This document shows positions 45,101-53,336 of a stretch of DNA of 64,000 nt, in pieces. The position numbers and the translations under genes are program-made. Under the pieces are notes generated by a model. It did not search any database. It saw only the letters and a list, made by a program, of their open reading frames with translations, and was not told the DNA's origin. Every line of letters starts with the position of its first letter. Positions within the stretch are counted from its first letter, which is position 1. The stretch comes from Rubellimicrobium roseum (GTDB lineage Bacteria > Pseudomonadota > Alphaproteobacteria > Rhodobacterales > Rhodobacteraceae), in assembly GCF_006152145.1 (NCBI RefSeq), contig NZ_VDFV01000019.1, positions 1 to 64,000 on the forward strand, in the 5' to 3' direction.

Positions 45101-45622
45101 CTAGCGGGACAGGCGCTCCACCAAATCATCGAAGGTGTAGCTCCGGGCGACGTCGCCCGCCTGGGCCTTGTAGAAATTCGGCGCCACGGGCAGGCAACCC
45201 ACGCCGCAGACCTGCTTGGCGACCATCCGCGCCGAATCGACGTACCAGATTCGCCCGCCCGGCGTGGCGATCCAGCCATTCACGCCCAGCGCCTGATCGC
45301 TCAGCAGATCCATGTCGGATGGAAGCTCGTTGTGATACAGGAAATCGAAGGCACCATGGGTGTGATAGCTGGCGATCACGTCCATCTCGCGCGGCCAATC
45401 CAGACCACAGGAATCATGATTACCGGCCTGGGGCTCGGTCGCGATCAGATCGCCCGCCGCATCGCGGCCGATGAAGCCACAATACTCGCGCCGCTTGTCA
45501 AAGGAACGCGGCTGCAACTCCGCGAAGAGCTTCTTGACGAAATCGACCTCCTCGCGTGATTGCGCGGCCGCCCAGGCGGGCCATAGCAGGGCGATCAGGG
45601 CCCAGGGAACGATCCGGCGCAT
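45101..45622 (-). CDS. Secreted DUF4329 domain protein
   Basis: A 173-residue protein with a Sec signal peptide (cleavage after AAA at about residue 20) and one DUF4329 domain: RREYCGFIGRDAAGDLIAT, IASYHTHGAFDFLYHNELPSDMDL and NGWIATPGGRIWYVD. The SYHTHG-x(n)-PSxxD arrangement resembles JAB/deubiquitinase-like metallo-hydrolases. In other bacteria DUF4329 is often the toxic tip of polymorphic toxins; here it is a free-standing exported protein with no immunity gene visible. Confidence 0.82.
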   Translation of the reverse strand: MRRIVPWALIALLWPAWAAAQSREEVDFVKKLFAELQPRSFDKRREYCGFIGRDAAGDLIATEPQAGNHDSCGLDWPREMDVIASYHTHGAFDFLYHNELPSDMDLLSDQALGVNGWIATPGGRIWYVDSARMVAKQVCGVGCLPVAPNFYKAQAGDVARSYTFDDLVERLSR

Positions 45623-45759
45623 CCGACCTCCGGTTATCTGTTAAAACAGGGCTAACACGGAAATGACGTTCCGGAAACGCCCGGCCGAACGCGGCCGCCC
45701 CCTTTGACAGCCCGCGCCCGCCCGTCCAGAACCGCCCGCGGCAACAGACGGGAGGCCAC

Positions 45760-46464
45760 ATGACCATACATATCGGAGCCCAACCCGGCGAGATCGCGGA
45801 CACTGTGCTGATGCCGGGCGATCCGCTGCGCGCGGAATGGGCGGCACGGACCTTCTTCCAGGACGCGACCTGCGTGAACCGCGTGCGGGGGATGCTGGGC
45901 TACACCGGCACCTGGCGCGGCCACCGGGTCACCATCCATGGCTCGGGCATGGGGATGCCGTCGCTGTCGATCTATGCGAACGAGCTGATTCGCGACTACG
46001 GCGCCCGGACGCTCATCCGCGTGGGGTCGGCGGGCGGCTACCAGCCCCACACGCGGCTGCGGGACATCGTGCTCGCCCAAGGCGCGACCTCGGTCTCGAC
46101 GCCGTCCTCCACCATCTTCCGCGAAGTGAATTTCGCGCCCCTCGCCGACTTCGGCCTGTTGTCCGCCGCGTACCGCGCCGCCACGGCCCGCAGCGCACGG
46201 GTGCACGTGGGCAACATCCACTCCTCGGACACCTTCTACACCGAGCGCCCCGACCATGTGGCCGAGCTCACCCGCCACGGCGTCCTCGCCGTCGAGATGG
46301 AGGCGGCCGAGCTCTACATCCTCGCCGCCCGTCATGGCGTCCGGGCGCTCGCCGTCCTCACCGTCAGCGACCACATCGTGACCCACGAGGCCCTGCCCTC
46401 GGAGGACCGGGAGCAGAGCTTCGGCGAGATGATCGAGATCGCGCTCGAGGCCGCCTTCACCTGA
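45760..46464 (+). CDS. deoD: Purine nucleoside phosphorylase, DeoD type
   Basis: Phosphorolyses purine (deoxy)nucleosides. The 234-residue protein has [22 protein letters not shown] at the start, the signature [29 protein letters not shown] and [18 protein letters not shown], and the catalytic Asp in [20 protein letters not shown] near-consensus TTGACA lies in the 137-bp upstream gap, but no clear -10 at the right distance was found. It fits with preTA nearby in nucleobase turnover. Confidence 0.93.
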   Translation: MTIHIGAQPGEIADTVLMPGDPLRAEWAARTFFQDATCVNRVRGMLGYTGTWRGHRVTIHGSGMGMPSLSIYANELIRDYGARTLIRVGSAGGYQPHTRLRDIVLAQGATSVSTPSSTIFREVNFAPLADFGLLSAAYRAATARSARVHVGNIHSSDTFYTERPDHVAELTRHGVLAVEMEAAELYILAARHGVRALAVLTVSDHIVTHEALPSEDREQSFGEMIEIALEAAFT

Positions 46465-46470
46465 GGCGCC

Positions 46471-46484
46471 TTGATCCATGTCAT
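46471..46484 (+). promoter_or_regulatory. FnrL/FixK-type site, one mismatch
   Basis: TTGATCCATGTCAT differs from TTGAT-N4-GTCAA only in the last base. It starts six bases after the deoD stop and ends 57 bp before the ATG of the DUF6455 gene, nearly the same distance as the perfect site at 22262-22275 before its gene. It may make that gene oxygen-responsive. Confidence 0.5.
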
Positions 46485-46541
46485 GTCGGCGGGTCCCACG
46501 CCGCCGCTAGGGTACTCCCATCATCCCCGAGGGAGCCCCCG

Positions 46542-46898
46542 ATGCGCCTCAGCCCTGCCCGTGACCCCTGGAGCGTGCGACGCCACGCCCAGCCGACTAC
46601 CGCCATCGGCCTGACTGCGGGCGAGGTCGCCGACTACGGCCTCAGCCCGTCGGAGGTCCTGCGGCTGGCGCGTCTGTCTCCCGACCAGATCGCCAGGAGG
46701 AACGCGATGGCCCGACTGAACGGACTCGATCCCGCCCGACTCGAGGAGGACCGCGCCCTCGACATCGCCACCGCGCTCTGCTGCGTCGATTGCACCGAGG
46801 CCGGCGGCTGCCGCCTCGCAGTGGCCGAAGGATCGCTCCCCGAGAGCGCCGACTTCTGCGCCAACTCGGACACGTGGCGGACGCTCGCCGCCGAGTGA
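46542..46898 (+). CDS. DUF6455 family protein
   Basis: A 118-residue protein. The region ALCCVDCTEAGGCRLAVAEG, followed by ADFCANSDTW, is the Cys-rich signature of DUF6455, a small family typical of Rhodobacterales, possibly metal- or cluster-binding (four cysteines within 45 residues). The N-terminal half is predicted helical (SPSEVLRLARLSPDQIARRNAMARL). The ATG at 46542 follows GAGGGAG. The upstream FnrL-like site suggests expression at low oxygen. Confidence 0.82.
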   Translation: MRLSPARDPWSVRRHAQPTTAIGLTAGEVADYGLSPSEVLRLARLSPDQIARRNAMARLNGLDPARLEEDRALDIATALCCVDCTEAGGCRLAVAEGSLPESADFCANSDTWRTLAAE

Positions 46899-46902
46899 CG
46901 AC

Positions 46903-47736
46903 CTAGCGGGACAGCAGCCGGGGCAGAACGTCTGGGTCGGCAATCCAGCCCTCGGACAGGTCGAGCCCCTGCAGCCGTCCCGGCTCGTCGCGCAGGAGGC
47001 GACAGGCCCAGGCCGCCTGCACCGCGCAGAGCGCCGCATCGAGCGCATCCCCGCTCGGGTCCTCGGTCCAGTCGGACGGCACCGCGATCCGCAATCCGAA
47101 CCGGACCCGCCCCGGCTCGCCCGTCAGGCACGCGAGCAGCCGCCGCCGCGCCTCGGCCCGATCGGGCGTCTGCTTCGCGCGCTCGTCGCTCTTGTAGGGG
47201 TCGCGCCCGATCAGCGCCCGCGCCGCGACGCCCGGATAGGCCTCCAGCGCGACGCGCGACGGGTCTCCCTCGCACAGCCCCGGCACCTGCACCCCCGCCC
47301 GGCGCAGGCGCGGCACCGCCTCGAACTGCATGAGCGCCACCGGCACGCCATGGAGCTTCTGCGGGCTCACCGCCCCGGTGCCCTTTTCATAGCCCCGCGC
47401 ATGCTCGCGGTCGCCGGGAGCCCGGTCGGCCTTGTAGCGCTCCAGCGCCGCGCGGAACTCCGCCCGCGTCATCCGGCCCAGCCGATCGGCGAAGGCAGGC
47501 CAGTCCCGCTCCCATCCGATGTTGTCGAGGAAGGTGCGCGATTGGGTGAAGGGCAGGTCGAACCCGGCAACCCAGGGCCCCGCCACCCGCAGAGCGCGGT
47601 CGAACAGGTCCAGCGAGGGCAACCGCTCCAGCGCCGTCAACGTCAGCCGGTCGCCCTCCAGCCGACCGACCGCCACGGCGATCGGCTTGCGTCGTGACGG
47701 CGCGCTGGTGAAGTCGACGCCGTAGACGCGCGTCAG
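46903..47736 (-). CDS. DUF429 family protein, probable CTG start
   Basis: A 277-residue predicted RNase H-fold nuclease-like protein. Family members begin with a strand carrying the first acidic residue; here this is [18 protein letters not shown] (residues 4-21), which lies upstream of the first ATG/GTG/TTG (a GTG at 47676). The frame upstream contains no such codon, but CTG at 47736-47734 overlaps the sdhB stop as CTGA, copying the ATGA/GTGA couplings seen elsewhere here. FDLPF and [17 protein letters not shown] are other family marks. Starting at GTG would delete the core motif. Confidence 0.75.
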   Translation of the reverse strand: MTRVYGVDFTSAPSRRKPIAVAVGRLEGDRLTLTALERLPSLDLFDRALRVAGPWVAGFDLPFTQSRTFLDNIGWERDWPAFADRLGRMTRAEFRAALERYKADRAPGDREHARGYEKGTGAVSPQKLHGVPVALMQFEAVPRLRRAGVQVPGLCEGDPSRVALEAYPGVAARALIGRDPYKSDERAKQTPDRAEARRRLLACLTGEPGRVRFGLRIAVPSDWTEDPSGDALDAALCAVQAAWACRLLRDEPGRLQGLDLSEGWIADPDVLPRLLSR

Positions 47737-48512
47737 ACCACGCGCTCCAGCATCAGCCGCCGGATGTCCATGATCGCCTTGGCCGGGTTCAGCCCCTTCG
47801 GGCAGACCTTGGCGCAGTTCATGATCGTGTGGCAGCGATAAAGCTTGAACGGGTCCTCAAGGTCGTCCAGCCGCTCGCCCGTGGCCTCGTCGCGGCTGTC
47901 CGCGATCCAGCGATAGGCATGCAGCAGCGCCGCCGGCCCGAGATAGCGGTCGCCGTTCCACCAGTAGGAGGGGCAGGCCGTCGAGCAGCAGGCGCAGAGG
48001 ATGCATTCGTAGAGCCCGTCGAGCTTGCGACGGTCGTCGATGGACTGCCTCCATTCCTTCTCGGGGGCGTTGGTGTGGGTTTCCAGCCAGGGCCGCACGC
48101 TCGCGTGCTGGCCGAAGAAGTGGCTCAGGTCCGGCACGAGGTCCTTGATAACTGGCATGTGCGGCAGCGGGTAGATGCGCACGTCGCCCTTCACCTCGTC
48201 GATTCCGGTGATGCAGGCCAGCGCATTCACCCCGTCGATGTTCATCGAGCAGGAGCCACAGATCCCTTCCCGGCAGGAGCGGCGGAACGCCAGCGTCGGG
48301 TCGATCTCGTTCTTGATCTTGATGAGCGCGTCCAGGATCATCGGCCCGCAGGTGTCGAGGTCGACGAAGTAGGTGTCGATCCGCGGGTTCGCCCCGTCCT
48401 CCGGGTTCCAGCGATAGATGCGGAACGTCTTGAGGTTCGTCGCGCCCTCTGGCTTGGGCCAGGTCTTGCCGACGCTCATGCGGCTGTTGCGGGGAAGGCG
48501 AAGCTGGACCAT
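47733..48512 (-). CDS. sdhB: Succinate dehydrogenase iron-sulfur subunit
   Basis: Complex II subunit with three Fe-S clusters (259 residues): 2Fe-2S in [16 protein letters not shown]...LAC, and the C-terminal ferredoxin part with [18 protein letters not shown] and [21 protein letters not shown]. The ATG at 48512 begins [12 protein letters not shown], as in related alphaproteobacteria. It is separated from sdhA by two small genes. Its stop overlaps the downstream DUF429 frame. Confidence 0.96.
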   Translation of the reverse strand: MVQLRLPRNSRMSVGKTWPKPEGATNLKTFRIYRWNPEDGANPRIDTYFVDLDTCGPMILDALIKIKNEIDPTLAFRRSCREGICGSCSMNIDGVNALACITGIDEVKGDVRIYPLPHMPVIKDLVPDLSHFFGQHASVRPWLETHTNAPEKEWRQSIDDRRKLDGLYECILCACCSTACPSYWWNGDRYLGPAALLHAYRWIADSRDEATGERLDDLEDPFKLYRCHTIMNCAKVCPKGLNPAKAIMDIRRLMLERVV

Positions 48513-48567
48513 CTGTCGTTCCTCGGTCTGGCGGGGCCCGGGCGGCGGTCCGCCCGGGCGGGGTTCG

Positions 48568-48858
48568 TTACTGCTGCCCCTTGGTGGCGCTGACGCAGGC
48601 CGCAAGCTCCGGCCGCGCGAGCACTGCGTTCACGACCGGAGCAAGGTCTGCCGAGGGACCGGGCGCGGCGGCGAGTTGCGCCTTCTCCTCGGGCCGGGCG
48701 GTGGCCACGATGCAGGCGGCCACGATCTGGCCGTCGCGGCCGGGAACCATCTCCTGGATCATCGGCAGGACGACGGCGTTGGCCTGCGCGTCCTCGGCCG
48801 TCTGGGCCAGGGCCGGAGAGGCCAGGAGGCCGAGCGTCAGGAGCAGGATGGGCTTCAT
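48568..48858 (-). CDS. Small periplasmic protein in the sdh operon
   Basis: A 96-residue protein with a clear signal peptide ([19 protein letters not shown], cleaved after ALA) and a helical mature part with two cysteines (about 49 and 87) that may form a disulfide ([18 protein letters not shown] and [15 protein letters not shown]). No named domain. It lies between the lipoprotein gene and sdhB on the same strand with short gaps, so it belongs to the sdh transcript. Confidence 0.72.
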   Translation of the reverse strand: MKPILLLTLGLLASPALAQTAEDAQANAVVLPMIQEMVPGRDGQIVAACIVATARPEEKAQLAAAPGPSADLAPVVNAVLARPELAACVSATKGQQ

Positions 48859-48871
48859 CAGGTAAATCCTT

Positions 48872-49168
48872 CTAGGAGCGGAGGCGCGGCGGACGGATCG
48901 GCGGTGCGCCCGTCCGCTGGATCACGCAGTCCTCATAGACCGCAAGAGGGTCGCGGCCCGCAAGATAGTCGCCCGAGACGCCGATCTGCACGGCGCCGAA
49001 GGGACCTTCGTCCGAGCTCGCGCCCAGCGTCACCGCCCCCGTGGGCCCCTGCGCCCCCTGGGCGCGCCGCTCGCAGACCTGCGCGGCACGCTCGGGATCG
49101 ACAGGCCCCGTCTCGCAGCCGGCCAGAAGGACCGCCGCGAGGCCGAGAGAGGAGACGAGTCGCCGCAT
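48872..49168 (-). CDS. Small lipoprotein in the sdh operon
   Basis: A 98-residue predicted lipoprotein with lipobox LLAGC (Cys18) and a mature domain containing VCERRAQGAQGPTGAVTLG and YEDCVIQR, with two further cysteines. Its ATG overlaps the sdhA stop as TGATG, so translation is coupled to sdhA. The function is unknown. Related roseobacter sdh operons carry similar small genes between sdhA and sdhB. Confidence 0.72.
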   Translation of the reverse strand: MRRLVSSLGLAAVLLAGCETGPVDPERAAQVCERRAQGAQGPTGAVTLGASSDEGPFGAVQIGVSGDYLAGRDPLAVYEDCVIQRTGAPPIRPPRLRS

Positions 49169-50973
49169 CAGTACACCCGCGCCTTGGGGGCGACCCGCTT
49201 CGGCTCGATGCCGCCCTGCTCGGGCTGGGTCAGCGGGTCGACGTGAACCGGACGGTACGCCAGCCGCACCGCCGTCCCGTCAACATAGGACAGCGTGTGC
49301 TGGCGCCAGTTCACATCGTCGCGCTCGGGGAAGTCCTCGTGGGCATGCGCCCCGCGGCTTTCCTTGCGCGCCTCGGCCGAGACGATGGTGGCGAGCGCAT
49401 TGGGCAGGAGGTTCGTGAGCTCCAGCGCCTCCACGAGGTCGGTGTTCCAGATCAGGCCCCGGTCGGCGACCCGCAGGTCGTCGCCCTTGGCCGCCACCGC
49501 CGTCATGCGCCGCACGCCCTGCGCGAGGGTTTCGCTCGTGCGGAAAACGGCCGCGTCCTCCTGCATGGAGCGCTGCATCTCCTCGCGCAGCTCCGCCACG
49601 CCCGTGCCGCCCTTAGCGTGCCTCAGCGCGTCGAAGCGCCCCAGCGCGAAGTCGATGGACTCCTTGGGGATGTCGGCGTTGGCCGTGCCGGGCTTGACCA
49701 CCTCGGCCGCCCGGATCGCCGCCGCCCGCCCGAAGACGACGAGGTCGATGAGCGAGTTGGACCCGAGCCGGTTCGCGCCGTGCACGCTCGCGCAGCCCGC
49801 CTCGCCCACGGCCATCAGGCCTGGCGACACGCGGTCGGGATCGCCCTCGGTCGGGTTCAGCACCTCGCCCCAGTAGTTCGTGGGGATGCCGCCCATATTG
49901 TAGTGGACCGTCGGCAGGACCGGCACCGGCTCCTTGGTCAGGTCCACGCCCGCGAAGATGCGCGCCGATTCCGTGATCCCCGGCAGCCGCTCGTGCAGCG
50001 TCTCGGGCGGCAGATGGTTCAGGTGCAGGTGGATATGGTCCTTGCGCTTGCCGACGCCGCGCCCCTCGCGGATCTCCAGCGTCATGCAGCGGCTGACGAC
50101 GTCCCGGGACGCGAGGTCCTTGTACGTCGGAGCATAACGCTCCATGAACCGCTCGCCCTCGGAGTTGGTGAGATACCCCCCCTCCCCGCGCGCGCCCTCG
50201 GTGATAAGGCAGCCCGAGCCGTAGATGCCGGTCGGGTGGAACTGCACGAACTCCATGTCCTGCAGCGGCAGCCCCTGCCGCGCGACCATGCCGTTGCCGT
50301 CGCCCGTGCAGGTGTGCGCCGAGGTGGCCGAGAAGTACGCCCGCCCATAGCCCCCCGTCGCCAGCACCACCATCTTGGCGGTGAAGACATGCAACGTCCC
50401 GTCGGCGAGGTTCCAGGCGACCACGCCACGGCAGTCGCCTTCGGGTCCCATCAGCAGGTCGATGGCGAAGTACTCGACGTAGAACTCGGCCTTCTGCTTC
50501 ACGCTCTGGCCGTAGAGCGTGTGCAGGATCGCGTGGCCCGTGCGGTCGGCGGCGGCGCAGGTGCGCTGCACCGGGGGGCCTTCGCCGAACTCGGTCGTGT
50601 GCCCGCCGAAGGGCCGCTGGTAGATCTTGCCCTCGTCCGTCCGGCTGAAGGGCACGCCGTAGTGCTCCAGTTCGTAGACCGCCTTGGGCGCCTCGCGGGC
50701 GAGGTATTCCATGGCGTCCATGTCGCCCAGCCAGTCCGACCCCTTCACGGTGTCGTACATGTGCCATTGCCAGTGGTCCGGGCCCATGTTGCCGAGCGAC
50801 GCGGCGATGCCGCCCTGCGCGGCCACCGTGTGGCTGCGGGTCGGGAAGACCTTGGTGATACAGGCGGTCTTCAGCCCGCGCTCCACCATGCCCAATGTGG
50901 CGCGCAGGCCCGCGCCCCCGGCGCCGACCACCACCACGTCATAGGCGTGCGTTTCGTAAGAATAGGCAACCAT
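49168..50973 (-). CDS. sdhA: Succinate dehydrogenase flavoprotein subunit
   Basis: Covalent FAD subunit of complex II (601 residues). FAD-binding [17 protein letters not shown], the flavin-attachment segment [18 protein letters not shown] (His), and the active-site blocks [21 protein letters not shown] and HLHLNHL are intact, followed by [11 protein letters not shown] and [15 protein letters not shown]. The start is taken at ATG 50973 ([17 protein letters not shown]) instead of GTG 50985. Confidence 0.97.
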   Translation of the reverse strand: MVAYSYETHAYDVVVVGAGGAGLRATLGMVERGLKTACITKVFPTRSHTVAAQGGIAASLGNMGPDHWQWHMYDTVKGSDWLGDMDAMEYLAREAPKAVYELEHYGVPFSRTDEGKIYQRPFGGHTTEFGEGPPVQRTCAAADRTGHAILHTLYGQSVKQKAEFYVEYFAIDLLMGPEGDCRGVVAWNLADGTLHVFTAKMVVLATGGYGRAYFSATSAHTCTGDGNGMVARQGLPLQDMEFVQFHPTGIYGSGCLITEGARGEGGYLTNSEGERFMERYAPTYKDLASRDVVSRCMTLEIREGRGVGKRKDHIHLHLNHLPPETLHERLPGITESARIFAGVDLTKEPVPVLPTVHYNMGGIPTNYWGEVLNPTEGDPDRVSPGLMAVGEAGCASVHGANRLGSNSLIDLVVFGRAAAIRAAEVVKPGTANADIPKESIDFALGRFDALRHAKGGTGVAELREEMQRSMQEDAAVFRTSETLAQGVRRMTAVAAKGDDLRVADRGLIWNTDLVEALELTNLLPNALATIVSAEARKESRGAHAHEDFPERDDVNWRQHTLSYVDGTAVRLAYRPVHVDPLTQPEQGGIEPKRVAPKARVY

Positions 50974-50985
50974 CGGACGGTCCAC

Positions 50986-51369
50986 TCAGAGGGCGATCCG
51001 CGCCACGGCGAACAGGCCCACGGCCAGGATCGCGTAGGTGGCGCAGATGGCGGCGACGATCATCATGCGGCGGGGCGTGCCGTGGGCGTAGTCCTCCAGC
51101 ACCACCTGCACGCCGTGGCGGAAGTGGAACAGCCCCACGAGCAGCGTGAGGGCGATCACCAGCGCCGGAAAGGGGTGGGCCAGGGCTGCCACGACCTCGG
51201 GATACGGCCTCCCGAGGATCGAGCCGAAGGTAAAGACGAACAGCGGCACCAGGATCACGAGCGCGATGGAGGTGACCTCCATCAGCCAGAAATGGTGCGT
51301 GCCATCCCCCGAGGCGCCCAGGTTCTCGGCCATCTTGCGGGAGGTGACGTAGCTCGATGAGCGGCTCAT
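50986..51369 (-). CDS. sdhD: Succinate dehydrogenase membrane anchor subunit
   Basis: A 127-residue complex II membrane anchor with three helices (about 31-50, 63-82 and 103-123). The haem-ligand region is LFHFRHGVQVVLEDYAHG, and the N-terminus contains the conserved basic segment before the first helix. The ATG at 51369 overlaps the sdhC stop as ATGA. Together with SdhC it anchors the complex and binds quinone. Confidence 0.93.
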   Translation of the reverse strand: MSRSSSYVTSRKMAENLGASGDGTHHFWLMEVTSIALVILVPLFVFTFGSILGRPYPEVVAALAHPFPALVIALTLLVGLFHFRHGVQVVLEDYAHGTPRRMMIVAAICATYAILAVGLFAVARIAL

Positions 51370-51761
51370 GCGGTCACCCACAGGATGAGGACGGTCAGGA
51401 AGGTCAGAACGAAGCTCAGACCCACAATGACCTTGCCGAAGGTCTCGGCGCGGTGGATCTCCATGAAGCGGCCCGTCGACCAGACGAGGTGCCGGATGCC
51501 GGCGAGCGTGTGATACCACAGCGCCCAGAGGCTCCCCAGCAGCACGAGGTCGCCGAACCAGCTCCGCAGCACGCCGTCGGCGGTGGCGAAGGCCTCGGGT
51601 CCCGTGGCGGCGGCGATCAGCCACCACACGATCAGCAGCGTCGCAATGATAAGCGCGTTGCCCGTGACCCGCGTCAGGATCGAGGTGAACGAGGTCCATT
51701 GCGGACGGTAGATCTGCAGGTGCGGCGAAAGCGGCCGGTTGCCGCGCGGGATATCGGGCAT
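51366..51761 (-). CDS. sdhC: Succinate dehydrogenase cytochrome b556 subunit
   Basis: A 131-residue cytochrome b subunit with RPLSPHLQIYRPQWTSFTSILTR (SdhC signature and quinone-site Ser/Arg region) and the haem-ligand histidine in LWYHTLAGIRHLVWSTG. Three transmembrane helices. It is the first gene of the sdh operon; about 190 bp of upstream DNA includes a long inverted repeat. Confidence 0.94.
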   Translation of the reverse strand: MPDIPRGNRPLSPHLQIYRPQWTSFTSILTRVTGNALIIATLLIVWWLIAAATGPEAFATADGVLRSWFGDLVLLGSLWALWYHTLAGIRHLVWSTGRFMEIHRAETFGKVIVGLSFVLTFLTVLILWVTA

Positions 51762-51882
51762 GTCCTGTCCCTGTAACTTCGGCTCGGAGCTAAGCGGTCA
51801 TGGCCCATTTTCCAGCGGCTGTCACGCGCCTGTGCGGGGAAAAATGTGCGACCTTGGAATGGTTTCGCTAACATTTTGTGAG

Positions 51883-51915
51883 TTGTGATCGCAGCCCCGG
51901 ATGCTGCGATCACAA
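51883..51915. repeat. Perfect 12-bp inverted repeat between sdhC and the GH4 remnant
   Basis: TTGTGATCGCAG and CTGCGATCACAA form perfect 12-bp arms around nine bases. It starts 41 bp after the stop codon of the GH4 remnant (minus strand) and lies about 120 bp upstream of sdhC. It could be a terminator inherited from the glycosidase operon or an operator for sdh; no run of T follows on either strand. The remaining gap 51762-51882 shows only candidate promoter DNA. Confidence 0.6.
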
Positions 51916-51955
51916 AACGGCTGAACGCCTCGCCGCGCTCCGGCGACTCGGGAGA

Positions 51956-52237
51956 TCACGCCGCGCGGCGCCGTCCCTCGCGCCGGGCCCAGTCCGGCGT
52001 GAACTCGACCTGCGCGTCCAGCAGGTCGTCCACCAGCGTCCAGATCTGCTCGAGGTCCAGCTCCGCCCCGGTATCCGAGTCGAGCATGGCGGCGTGGTAG
52101 ATGTGCTCGCGGTTCTCAGTCAGGAGCGCCGCGACCATCAGCTCCTGCACGTTGATCTTGGTCTGCTAAAGCGCGACGAGCTGCGGCGGGATGTCCTGCA
52201 CGGTCGTCGGCTGGAGGCCGTTGTCGTCCACGAGCTT
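51956..52237 (-). pseudogene. C-terminal remnant of a family 4 glycoside hydrolase (LplD/AglA-like)
   Basis: The minus-strand frame from 52237 reads KLVDDNGLQPTTVQDIPPQL, then VAL, then an in-frame TAG at 52168-52166, then QTKINVQELMVAALLTENRE and HIYHAAMLDSDTGAELDLEQ. This is the carboxy-terminal end of NAD-dependent GH4 alpha-glucosidases, galactosidases or galacturonidases, where a residue such as Asn stands in place of the stop. The upstream 350 or so codons are missing; beyond 52237 the similarity ends. The gap 52238-52378 holds no supported gene. Confidence 0.75.
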
Positions 52238-52378
52238 TGTCCTGGGCCTCGGGCGGCGTCCCTGGGGCCGCCGCATCCATATCCGCCTTCCTGCCGCCCT
52301 TTGCGGCGCGCATCACCACCTTGCAGGGCGGATCGGCGCTCTCGGGCGAAACCTCACCGGCGCCGCGACGTCGGGCGA

Positions 52379-52407
52379 CCCGCCGCCTTTGAACTCGCGG
52401 CGGCGGG
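52379..52407 (-). terminator. Candidate terminator hairpin of the sugar operon
   Basis: CCCGCCGCC (52379-52387) and GGCGGCGGG (52399-52407) form a perfect 9-bp stem with an 11-base loop, 12 bp downstream of the stop codon of the last gene of the minus-strand sugar operon. No U-tract follows, which is common in high-G+C genomes. Confidence 0.5.
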
Positions 52408-52418
52408 CCGGGACGTCC

Positions 52419-53336
52419 TCAGAAGGCGAAGGGCTCCACGATGTTGCGCCGGCCCAGCGTCATGGCGTCGGCGACGTGCACGAGAGGCGACAGGTCCACG
52501 TCCGACCGCCCCTCGCTCACCAAGTCGGCCATCCGAGCATAAAGCGCCGGATATTCCTCGATATCCGCGACGGGCTTCCGCTCCCCGTCGATCCAGAGCT
52601 CGTTTCCGCCTGAACGCAGCACGACGTGGGACCCGTCGGCGGTCTCGATCTCGATGTCCCAGGTCTGCGGCCCGGTCTGGAGCCAGTCGAGCTCCATCGC
52701 CACCCCGCGCGAGAACTCGATCCGCGCGGCGATGGGCGTCTGCCGCCCGTTGGGAAAGTCCAGGTCGGCCCGCAGCACGTGGACCGGCTTGGGCAGGATC
52801 TCGGTCAGGATCGACAGGGCGTTGATCCCCGGATCGAAGACCCCCATCCCGCCGGGCTCGAAGACCCAGTCCTGCCCCGGATGCCAGTGACGCACGTCCT
52901 CCTTCCAGGTGATGCGCCCGCCCGTGACCTCCTTGCCCGCGAGATGCGCCTTGGCCCCGGCCACGCCCTTGCCCATGCGCGAGTGCCAGGTGGCGAAGAG
53001 CGTCACCCCCGCCTCGGCGGCCAGTCGCTGGAGGTGATGCACCTCGGCCAGCGTCTGCCCCGGCGGCTTCTCCAGCATGACGTGCCGCCCGGCCTTCAGC
53101 GCCTTCCTCGCGTACTGGAACCGCGGCTGCGGCGGCAGGCAGAGCGAGACGACCTCGATGTCGTCGCGCTCGGCCAGCATCACGTCGAAGTCGCGGAAGG
53201 TCGGCACGCCTTCCACGCTTCCCTGCCGGCTCACGGTCGCGGCCAGCTCCCAGTCGGGGCTCGCGTCGATCGCCGGGACGTGCTGGTCCCTGGCGATCTT
53301 GCCCACGCCGACGATGCAGACCTTGCGCCCCGCCAT
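52419..53336 (-). CDS. Gfo/Idh/MocA family D-galactose/L-arabinose 1-dehydrogenase
   Basis: A 305-residue NAD(P)-dependent sugar dehydrogenase. The Rossmann loop is VCIVGVGKIARDQHVPAI; the signature EKPPGQTLAEVHHLQ gives the catalytic-type lysine; VRHWHPGQDWVFEPGGMGVFDPGINAL is typical of galactose/arabinose 1-dehydrogenases. It would oxidise the sugar to its lactone. The context (ChvE-GguAB importer, arabinonate-type dehydratase) supports this. Its ATG overlaps the dehydratase stop as TGATG. Confidence 0.87.
   Translation of the reverse strand: MAGRKVCIVGVGKIARDQHVPAIDASPDWELAATVSRQGSVEGVPTFRDFDVMLAERDDIEVVSLCLPPQPRFQYARKALKAGRHVMLEKPPGQTLAEVHHLQRLAAEAGVTLFATWHSRMGKGVAGAKAHLAGKEVTGGRITWKEDVRHWHPGQDWVFEPGGMGVFDPGINALSILTEILPKPVHVLRADLDFPNGRQTPIAARIEFSRGVAMELDWLQTGPQTWDIEIETADGSHVVLRSGGNELWIDGERKPVADIEEYPALYARMADLVSEGRSDVDLSPLVHVADAMTLGRRNIVEPFAF

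Noticed and set aside
48418-51360. A 980-codon plus-strand frame across the sdh genes
   Set aside because: Antisense to sdhB, sdhA and sdhD with the same composition bias; no domain recognisable.
52116-52319. A 67-codon minus-strand frame between the sugar operon and the GH4 remnant
   Set aside because: No family similarity and Arg/Pro/Ala-rich composition; it overlaps the GH4 remnant in another frame and may at most be further debris.
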